DNA from: Acidimicrobiales bacterium
Lineage (GTDB): Bacteria > Actinomycetota > Acidimicrobiia > Acidimicrobiales > RAAP-2
Assembly (NCBI GenBank): GCA_017883125.1
Contig: JADGOD010000099.1
Coordinates: 1 to 11,664 of the forward strand
Length of the DNA stretch: 11,664 nt
Direction: 5' to 3'
In this document: one piece after another, positions 6,447-11,664 of the stretch
Layout of the letters: each line of letters starts with the position of its first letter
How positions within the stretch are numbered: the first letter of the stretch is position 1
Notes under the pieces: model-generated
What the model was told of the DNA's origin: nothing
What the model saw: only the letters and a program-made list of their open reading frames with translations
The model's database searches: none
Made by a program: the position numbers and the translations under genes

Positions 6447-7724
6447 TCAGGAGCTCGGCGAGGGTGCCGCGGCGAGCTGTCGGACGACCCCGGCGGCATC
6501 GACCCCTCCGGCGTCTGTCGCCAGGAGCCTGAACCCCTTGTCCCCACGGAGCCGATCGACGCCGAGGAGGCCCTCTCGCTTCTCGAACGTCCCGAACCGC
6601 CAGCGGTCCACCAGCTCGCCCGCGACAAGTCGCGCCACAGCGAGCCCCTCGCTCCGCACGACTCGGATCGCCTCGAGGGCGACCGCCAGATCGGCAGCTC
6701 GGCTCTTGGCGTGGCCCATCTCTCGATGGCCGTAGCTGTCGATGGTTGCGGCCACGTGGCGGTAGGCGATGTTGACCGGCCGGCCTTGACCGCGCGCCGC
6801 TCCGAGGCGCAGGCGCGAGACGGTGTCGCCCAGCTCGAGGGTGCCCTCGCCGTGGTCGAGGAGACCGAAGATCGATCCCTTGATCCCCTCTGCGGGTCGG
6901 GGCCCGCTCCCCACGCTCACCCAGGCGACGCTGCCCAGGGGCTCGTCGGAGTGTGCGGCGAGGTCACGGGCTCGAGCTGGCGTTCGGCTCACGATCCACT
7001 CGGCGACCTTCTCGGGCATACCCTCCGGATCCAGCCCGAGCAGTAGCGCCTCGAGCTCTCCGAGGAGCCCCCCTGAGCCGAGAAGCCCACGCTCCAGCGT
7101 CAGGGTAGAGCCCTTCAGGGCCTCACACGCATAGAGGTGGGCACTCAGCATGCCGTCGAGCGCGGCGCATGCGTCGAGCACCGCCGCGGTCCTGAACGGC
7201 GGGGCCGCACCCAGCACCCACCCGGCGAATGCCCACTCGGCCGGGGCCTCGAGGGTCACCACGCCGGAGAGGAGGTCACCGCACTCCTCGGACACGGCTG
7301 CGGCCAGACGGCCGAACCGCTCGGGAGTCGCTGGGAGGAGCCAGCCTTCGACCCCGAGCCACGCCGGCAGGGCACCATCGCAGATCACCGCCTGCGGCCT
7401 CACCCCTGCGTCGATGAACATCGAGAGGATCTCGGCGTAGCGACCGAGCACGGCACGGTCGATCGAGCCCTCACGGGGCTCCAGGCGCGCCCAGTCCATC
7501 CGGAGGAACACCTGGGCCAGGCCCGCTCGGTAGGCCGCGGAGACCAGGGCGTCAGGCGCATCGAAGAAGTCGACCCCGACACCCGTCGGCTCGACCAGGC
7601 CCAGATGCTCGGCCTGCTGCCAGGTCGAGGCGGGCTCGCCCGGGCCGTTCATCCCGCCGTCGACGCCAGATCCGCCGACGAACGCTGCGAGCTCGACGGA
7701 CTCGTCCACGAAAGAGCGTGTCAT
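6447..7724 (-). CDS. GH1-fold (beta-glucosidase-like) protein, probable pseudoenzyme
   Basis: This 425-residue protein reads as a diverged member of glycoside hydrolase family 1. Family landmarks include 'GGMNGPGEP' (23-31) and 'VEPTGVGVDFFDAP' (44-57). 'FLRMDWARLEPREG' (73-86) matches the usual R-x-S-x-E-W-A-R-I-x-P. 'LPAWLG' is at 119-124 and the C-terminal 'GLLGVD' at 385-390. The catalytic positions do not match. Where GH1 has T-x-N-E-P this protein has T-L-E-A-P (157-161), so the acid/base falls on Ala160. Where GH1 has (I/V)-T-E-N-G it has I-A-Y-R-H (319-323), so the nucleophile falls on Tyr321. The paired His of the sugar site are also replaced ('CDGALP'). It may be a binding or scaffold protein. 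ATG 7724 is preferred: it begins close to the homology and has GGTGGGAG 11 bases upstream. A GTG at 7775 is possible. Reading frame is intact with no frameshift. Confidence 0.7.
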   Translation of the reverse strand: MTRSFVDESVELAAFVGGSGVDGGMNGPGEPASTWQQAEHLGLVEPTGVGVDFFDAPDALVSAAYRAGLAQVFLRMDWARLEPREGSIDRAVLGRYAEILSMFIDAGVRPQAVICDGALPAWLGVEGWLLPATPERFGRLAAAVSEECGDLLSGVVTLEAPAEWAFAGWVLGAAPPFRTAAVLDACAALDGMLSAHLYACEALKGSTLTLERGLLGSGGLLGELEALLLGLDPEGMPEKVAEWIVSRTPARARDLAAHSDEPLGSVAWVSVGSGPRPAEGIKGSIFGLLDHGEGTLELGDTVSRLRLGAARGQGRPVNIAYRHVAATIDSYGHREMGHAKSRAADLAVALEAIRVVRSEGLAVARLVAGELVDRWRFGTFEKREGLLGVDRLRGDKGFRLLATDAGGVDAAGVVRQLAAAPSPSS

Positions 7725-7831
7725 CGAGAGCAAGTCTCCCACCTCAGCCGCGTGCGCCGGTACTCCGACCGACACCCGCTTCGCTTGGTAGCGTTCGACG
7801 GGTCAAGACCCAGACGACGAGAGGGGCAGGG

Positions 7832-8596
7832 ATGGCAGACGAGGTTCTCCGGCAGCGGATCGGGAAGGTTGAGGTCCTCACCATCAACCGCCCCGAGGCC
7901 CGCAACGCCATCAACCGCGCCACGGCGATCGCCCTCGGTGACGCGCTCGACGAGCTGGAGGCCGACGACGACTGCTGGGTGGTCGTCCTCACCGCCGCCG
8001 GCGACAAGGCGTTCAGCGCCGGCATGGATCTCAAGGCGTTCGCCACCGGTGAGTTCCCGATGACCGAGAAGGGCTTCGCTGGGCTCACCAAGCGAGCGTT
8101 CCCCAAGCCCCTGATCGCCGCGGTCAACGGATCGGCCCTCGCCGGCGGCTTCGAGATGATGATCAGCTGCGACCTCGTGGTCGCCGCCGACCACGCCAAG
8201 TTCGGCATACCCGAGGTCACCAGAGGCCTCATCGCCGGCGCCGGAGGCCTGATCAGGCTCCCCAAGCGGATCCCCACCGCCGTCGGACTCGAGATGGCCC
8301 TCACCGGTGACCCGATCGATGCCGCCCGCGCTCTCGAGATCGGCCTCGTCAACCGGGTCGTCCCCGGTGCGTCGGTCCTCGACGAGGCGCTCGCCCTCGC
8401 CGAGCGGATCGCCAAGAACGCTCCTCACGCCGTTCGGGTCTCGAAGGACATCATGCGCCAGGCCGCCGAGCTCACCGAGGCCGAGGCCTGGGTGATCAGC
8501 GACGCTGCCTTCGGGGCCATCGGAGCGTCGTCGGACGCACTCGAGGGCGCCGTCGCCTTCACCGAGAAGCGTGAGCCCAACTGGACGGGGAGCTGA
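7832..8596 (+). CDS. Enoyl-CoA hydratase/isomerase family protein (crotonase)
   Basis: This 254-residue protein has typical single-domain crotonase length. The oxyanion-hole strands are 'AFSAGMDLKAF' (60-70) and 'NGSALAGGFEMM' (99-110). The two acidic residues of hydratases are both present: Glu108 in 'GGFE' and Glu128 in 'FGIPEV', followed by 'GLIAGAGG' (132-139). It should therefore act as a 2-enoyl-CoA hydratase in fatty-acid or related acyl-CoA degradation, although isomerase or dehalogenase activity cannot be excluded from sequence alone. No signal peptide is visible, so it is cytoplasmic. ATG 7832 follows AGAGGGGCAGGG, a good ribosome site; a longer in-frame version from 7718 would add 38 unrelated residues across the divergent promoter region shared with the GH1-like gene. 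The next gene starts 5 bp after its stop. Confidence 0.93.
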   Translation: MADEVLRQRIGKVEVLTINRPEARNAINRATAIALGDALDELEADDDCWVVVLTAAGDKAFSAGMDLKAFATGEFPMTEKGFAGLTKRAFPKPLIAAVNGSALAGGFEMMISCDLVVAADHAKFGIPEVTRGLIAGAGGLIRLPKRIPTAVGLEMALTGDPIDAARALEIGLVNRVVPGASVLDEALALAERIAKNAPHAVRVSKDIMRQAAELTEAEAWVISDAAFGAIGASSDALEGAVAFTEKREPNWTGS

Positions 8597-8601
8597 GAGC
8601 G

Positions 8602-9036
8602 ATGACCACCCTGCACCACGGCGCGCAGCTCACCCTCACCCCGGGCTGGACAGCCATCCGAGTCTTCCTCCACGTCCTCGCTGCGGCCATCTGGGTCGGC
8701 GGCCAGCTCGTCATGGTGGGCCTCCTGCCGACGGCACGGAGCCTCGGGAGCGATGCGTCGAAGTCTCTGGCTCGGGCCTTCGCCCGCCTGAGCTGGCCTG
8801 CGTTCATCGTCCTGGTCCTCACCGGGTTCTGGAACCTCGCCGCCCTCCATGCAGAGCCGAAGGCCAGCGGGTGGAGCGCCGTGATGGGCGTCAAGTTCGT
8901 CCTGGTGATCCTGGCCGGGCTCGGTGCCTGGCTCCACGGTCGGGCGACCTCACGGGCCGCCATGGGCGTATGGGGGTCCATAGCCGGTGTCGCGTCCGTC
9001 TTGGCCCTGCTGGCCGGGATTCTCCTCGCCAACTGA
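8602..9036 (+). CDS. Small four-helix membrane protein, CopD-like
   Basis: This 144-residue protein has four predicted membrane helices (about 18-42, 63-83, 93-112 and 122-143). The first carries 'FLHVLAAAIWVGGQ' (22-35), a His plus W-x-G-G pattern seen in CopD and related heme- or copper-associated membrane proteins. Another helix has 'GVKFVLVILAG' and a following His112, also reminiscent of that group. The family includes copper-resistance proteins and short uncharacterised homologs. The match is from motif memory, so copper or heme binding is not established. It begins 5 bp after the enoyl-CoA hydratase stop, with its ribosome site inside that gene's end, which suggests co-transcription, but no biochemical link to acyl-CoA metabolism is apparent. 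Confidence 0.65.
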   Translation: MTTLHHGAQLTLTPGWTAIRVFLHVLAAAIWVGGQLVMVGLLPTARSLGSDASKSLARAFARLSWPAFIVLVLTGFWNLAALHAEPKASGWSAVMGVKFVLVILAGLGAWLHGRATSRAAMGVWGSIAGVASVLALLAGILLAN

Positions 9037-9100
9037 GGATCGACGCGGCGACCGATCCGGTTGGGTCTATCGTGGTTGTGAGCGCAACGGTGCGCCAGAG

Positions 9101-9106
9101 AGGAGG
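9101..9106 (+). promoter_or_regulatory. Shine-Dalgarno site that decides the tatA start
   Basis: AGGAGG lies 3 bases before one GTG (9110) and 9 bases before a second in-frame GTG (9116). The 9-base spacing is within the normal range and the 3-base spacing is not, so the second GTG is favoured as the start. Confidence 0.65.
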
Positions 9107-9115
9107 TAGGTGATC

Positions 9116-9346
9116 GTGTTTCTGGCAGAGATCTTCGGTCCCGATCTCCTCATCGTCGTCATCGTGATCGCGGTGGTGATCTTCGGAGGTGCGGCGATCC
9201 CCAAGTTGGCTCGCAGCCTCGGCTCGGCGAAGACCGAGTTCGAGAAGGGCCTCAAGACGGGCAACGACGGCGAAGACGCCAAGGCGGGTGACGCCAAGGA
9301 GGCGGACGCCGCGGCAGGCGACGCCGACAAGCCTCCAACGACCTAG
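9116..9346 (+). CDS. tatA: Sec-independent protein translocase subunit TatA/TatE type
   Basis: This 76-residue protein has the TatA layout: a short N-terminus, one membrane helix (about 9-25), the conserved Phe23-Gly24 before a hinge with Pro29, the amphipathic helix 'IPKLARSLGSAKTEFEKG' (28-45), then a hydrophilic tail rich in Asp, Ala, Lys and Glu. TatA oligomers form the passage for folded proteins carrying twin-arginine signals. The helix lacks the polar residue near position 8 typical of TatB, and it is too short for TatB, so TatA/E is favoured. tatC is not in the window. It has its own strong ribosome site and follows a 79-bp gap, so it may have its own promoter. Two in-frame GTG codons compete; the second is chosen by ribosome-site spacing, the first (9110) would add two residues. 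Confidence 0.88.
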   Translation: MFLAEIFGPDLLIVVIVIAVVIFGGAAIPKLARSLGSAKTEFEKGLKTGNDGEDAKAGDAKEADAAAGDADKPPTT

Positions 9347-9384
9347 CTTCCCCTCTCGACGGTCAGTCCTCCTCCGACCGGCCG

Positions 9385-10677
9385 ATGAGCGACGACATCC
9401 TCGGCGTCGCCGACAAGCTCTGGCGCGGCGAGCTCACCACCGAGCAGATCTCGATCATGGGTCACTTCGGTGGCCTCGTCGAGGTGACCGACGACGTGGC
9501 GTTCCTCCCCACCTTCGCCAACGTCTCCGCTGTCTCCACCTCCGACGGGCTCCTCCTCGTCGACACCGGCTCGCCGTTCGTCGCCACGTTGATCCACGAG
9601 GAGCTCCGGCGATGGACCGACAAGCGCCTTCACACCGCTGTCTACTCCCACGGCCACATCGACCACGTCTTCGGCGTGCCGGTCTGGGAGGCCGAGGCGG
9701 CGACCAACGGCTGGGATCCCCCGAGGGTCATCGCGCACCGCCACCTCCCCAGGCGGTTCGACCGCTACAAGATGACTGCTGGCTACAACGCGATCATCAA
9801 CCGCCGCCAGTTCGGGGTCGACGACCTCGAGTGGCCGACGAGGTACCGCTACCCCGACGAGACCTTCGTAGATGACCACCACGTCGAGATCGGTGGCCTT
9901 GGCATCGAGCTGCGCCACGAGAAGGGCGAGACCGACGACCACACGATCACCTGGATCCCCTCGAAGCGGGTGCTCTGCTGCGGCGACCTCTTCATCTGGG
10001 CCTCCCCCAACGCCGGGAACCCCCAGAAGGTCCAGCGCTACCCGGGCGAGTGGGCCCAGGCCCTGCGCCGGATGGTCGAGCTCGAGCCGGAGTACCTGCT
10101 CCCGGGCCACGGGTTCCCCGTCGTCGGGGCAGACCGGGTCACCCAAGCGCTCACCGACACCGCTGAGTACCTCGAGTCCATCGTGGACCAGACGGTGGCG
10201 CTGCTGAACGCCGGCGCTCGTCTCGACGAGGCGGTCCACTCGGTCCGCCCGCCCGCAGCCCTGGCCGAGCGCCCCTACCTCCAACCGGTCTACGACGAGC
10301 CCGAGTTCATCGTCCACAATGTGTGGCGTCTCTACGGGGGATGGTGGGACGGGAACCCGGCCACCTTGAAGCCGGCCCCCGAGTCGATGCTGGCAGCGGA
10401 GCTCGCCGAGCTGGCGGGTGGAGCCGGGTCGCTCGCCGACCGGGCTCTGGTGCTCTTGGCCATGGCCCTCGGCGCCGAGGAGCGCCAGGCATCGGATCTG
10501 GCGCTGCGGCTCGCAGGCCACCTGGCCGAGATGGCGTGGCTGGCCTCCCCTGACGACCAGGGGATCCAGGCCATCCGCCACCGGGTGTTCTCCACCCGTG
10601 CCGAGGCGGCCACCTCGACGATGGCCAAGGGCATCTTCCGGTGGGCAGCCCGGGAATCAGGGTCCCCTTCGGCCTGA
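9385..10677 (+). CDS. Alkyl-sulfatase-like metallo-beta-lactamase-fold hydrolase
   Basis: This 430-residue protein has an MBL domain in its first two-thirds. The zinc motif H-x-H-x-D-H is 'SHGHIDH' (His89, His91, Asp93, His94). Further likely metal or active-site residues are Glu182 in 'KGETDDH', Asp201 in 'CCGDLF' and His242 in 'LPGHG'. The C-terminal part has 'VWRLYGGWWDGNP' (313-325), then an Ala/Leu-rich helical stretch. This is the pattern of the alkyl-sulfatase dimerisation domain seen in SdsA1/BDS1-type proteins. That family cleaves alkyl sulfate esters, but many actinobacterial members are uncharacterised. It is shorter than classical SdsA1 enzymes (about 650 residues) and lacks their signal peptide and C-terminal sterol-carrier-like domain, so it is a cytoplasmic short form. 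It starts 38 bp after tatA; no Shine-Dalgarno site is evident before ATG 9385. Confidence 0.82.
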   Translation: MSDDILGVADKLWRGELTTEQISIMGHFGGLVEVTDDVAFLPTFANVSAVSTSDGLLLVDTGSPFVATLIHEELRRWTDKRLHTAVYSHGHIDHVFGVPVWEAEAATNGWDPPRVIAHRHLPRRFDRYKMTAGYNAIINRRQFGVDDLEWPTRYRYPDETFVDDHHVEIGGLGIELRHEKGETDDHTITWIPSKRVLCCGDLFIWASPNAGNPQKVQRYPGEWAQALRRMVELEPEYLLPGHGFPVVGADRVTQALTDTAEYLESIVDQTVALLNAGARLDEAVHSVRPPAALAERPYLQPVYDEPEFIVHNVWRLYGGWWDGNPATLKPAPESMLAAELAELAGGAGSLADRALVLLAMALGAEERQASDLALRLAGHLAEMAWLASPDDQGIQAIRHRVFSTRAEAATSTMAKGIFRWAARESGSPSA

Positions 10678-10737
10678 CCACGAATCCGGCTCGCTCAACT
10701 ACCGCCAAGTGCCTCACACTGACTAAGGTCAGAACTC

Positions 10738-11607
10738 GTGGAATTGGCACCTGTCTCCCCCGAATCCCTTGCACCTTCCGAGACGCCTGCGCGGCGCCCC
10801 CGGCGGACCAAGGCCCTGCTCGCCGCGCTCGCCGCGCCTCTCCTTCTGGCAAGCTGCCAGGTCCCGTCATTCGGGGCCTTCCACGGTGCCTCGAAGCCGG
10901 GGAACGACACCTTCAAGCTGTGGCAGGGGTTCTCCATCGCCGCCATCATCATCGGCGGCCTCACCATGGTGCTGATCCTCTGGGCGATGCTCCGCTACCG
11001 CAAGCGGGGCGACGGCATCCCGAAGCAGACCCAGTACAACATCCCTCTTGAGATCGGCTACACGATCGTTCCGATCCTCATCGTCTTTGGCCTCTTCGCT
11101 GCCACGGTGGTGGTGGAGAACGAGGTGGTGGCGAACCCCACCCCGCAGGCCACCGTCAACGTCACCGCCTTCCAGTGGGGTTGGAAGTTCACGTACCCCG
11201 GCCACACCTACTCCGAGGTAGGCCAGACCACCCAGTCCCCGAAGATGTACATGCCGGCCAACGAGGACGTGCGGATCAACCTCCAATCGCTTGACGTGGT
11301 CCACGGGTTCTACGTCCCGGAGTTCAACTTCAGTCGCTACGCCCAGCCCGGCATGCTGAACACCTTCACGTTCAAGATCACGAAGCCGGGCACATACCAG
11401 GGCCAGTGCGCCCAGCTCTGCGGGCTCTACCACTCGCTGATGTACTTCCAGGTCGTGGTCATGCCACCGGCGCAGTACCGCGTATGGATAGCGGAACAGG
11501 ACGCCAAGACCTCTGCGGCCGCTGCTGCGGCCGCCAAGGAGGCCATCGACCGCCAGACCAACCCAGGCGTAGCCACCATCCCCGCCCAGAGCAACGGAGT
11601 CAAATGA
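10738..11607 (+). CDS. ctaC: Cytochrome c oxidase subunit II
   Basis: This 289-residue protein carries the CuA site of aa3-type oxidase: 'DVVHGFYVPEF' with His189, and 'GQCAQLCGLYHSLMYF' with Cys224, Cys228, His232 and Met235. The upstream aromatic electron-entry region 'FQWGWKF' is at 145-151. A lipobox 'LASC' ends at Cys40, followed by two membrane helices (about 63-85 and 107-127). It is therefore likely a lipoprotein anchored outside the membrane, accepting electrons from cytochrome c or a bc1 complex. The residue between the CuA cysteines that is usually Glu is Gln226 here; that position coordinates copper by its backbone carbonyl, so copper binding should persist. The C-terminus has an alanine-rich stretch (259-267). 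The start is GTG 10738; TAAGGT at 10724-10729 could be a -10 element for a nearly leaderless mRNA. The next gene begins 1 bp after its stop. Confidence 0.95.
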   Translation: MELAPVSPESLAPSETPARRPRRTKALLAALAAPLLLASCQVPSFGAFHGASKPGNDTFKLWQGFSIAAIIIGGLTMVLILWAMLRYRKRGDGIPKQTQYNIPLEIGYTIVPILIVFGLFAATVVVENEVVANPTPQATVNVTAFQWGWKFTYPGHTYSEVGQTTQSPKMYMPANEDVRINLQSLDVVHGFYVPEFNFSRYAQPGMLNTFTFKITKPGTYQGQCAQLCGLYHSLMYFQVVVMPPAQYRVWIAEQDAKTSAAAAAAAKEAIDRQTNPGVATIPAQSNGVK

Positions 11608-11608
11608 G

Positions 11609-11664
11609 ATGACCGACCTCATCGAACGACCAATCCCCACGGACTCGGGGGTCCCGAGCCACGA
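11609..11664 (+). CDS. ctaD: Start of downstream gene, probably cytochrome c oxidase subunit I (partial)
   Basis: An ATG one base after the ctaC stop opens a frame that stays open to the window end (18 complete codons, beginning M-T-D-L-I-E-R-P). The segment is too short to show any subunit I motif. The assignment rests on the common actinobacterial order ctaC-ctaD and on the tight spacing, which implies translational coupling. Confidence 0.5.
   Translation, partial: MTDLIERPIPTDSGVPSH

Noticed and set aside
6437..6449. Bidirectional terminator between DedA and the GH1-like gene
   Set aside because: Only 7 bp separate the two stop codons and no stem-loop is visible there.
5480..6628. N-terminal extension of the DoxX-Rieske frame to a 790-residue protein
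   Set aside because: The extra 383 residues are antisense to DedA, consist of Glu/Asp/His/Arg-rich sequence with no domain, and would cross the divergent promoter region.
9343..10581. 412-codon open frame on the - strand
   Set aside because: It is the antisense shadow of the alkyl-sulfatase-like gene, with no motifs and a biased composition.
10867..11640. 257-codon open frame on the - strand
   Set aside because: It is antisense to ctaC, whose CuA site and lipobox leave no doubt about the coding strand.

Overview
The window is about 11.7 kb of very GC-rich DNA. It has GTG starts, a codon-3 G/C bias strong enough to open long false ORFs on opposite strands, Shine-Dalgarno sites mixed with apparently leaderless starts, a lipoprotein-type cytochrome oxidase subunit II and a TatA gene. 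This fits a high-GC actinobacterium. The metabolic flavour (DoxX/Rieske, GH31, actinobacterial-type GH1-like protein, alkyl-sulfatase-like MBL protein) would suit Acidimicrobiia or a relative, but that placement is inference. Coding density is high: no gap exceeds about 150 bp, and I saw no tRNA, rRNA, CRISPR array, insertion sequence or integrase.

Layout, left to right. (1) The 5' two-thirds or less of a GH31 glycosidase gene runs leftward off the window (1-1104). It is divergent from an alpha/beta hydrolase (1187-2215), whose leader holds a perfect 9-bp inverted repeat. (2) A leftward three-gene operon, 5479 to 2208, encodes a DoxX-Rieske fusion membrane protein, an OmpR/PhoB-type response regulator and a HAMP histidine kinase. 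The hydrolase and the kinase overlap tail to tail by 8 bp. (3) A 150-bp divergent promoter region (5480-5629) separates this operon from a DedA-family membrane protein (5630-6439). It carries two direct copies of a 10-bp motif 11 bp apart, the spacing used by OmpR/PhoB-type regulators, plus a third partial copy on the DedA side. (4) A GH1-fold protein whose two catalytic glutamates appear to be lost (6447-7724) converges on DedA. It is divergent from a rightward set: enoyl-CoA hydratase, a small CopD-like membrane protein, TatA, an alkyl-sulfatase-like metallo-beta-lactamase-fold protein, then ctaC and the first codons of the next gene, probably ctaD.

How they may work together. The clearest unit is the redox operon: a membrane DoxX domain joined through a four-cysteine linker and a twin-arginine-like segment to an extracytoplasmic Rieske domain, co-transcribed with its own two-component system. 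TatA and cytochrome c oxidase subunit II lie a few kilobases away. The Rieske domain would be expected to need Tat export, and the oxidase is a plausible end of the electron chain, but the functional link is inference. The remaining genes look like ordinary catabolic and housekeeping neighbours. The two most unusual items are the DoxX-Rieske/two-component cassette with its candidate operator, and the probable GH1 pseudoenzyme.
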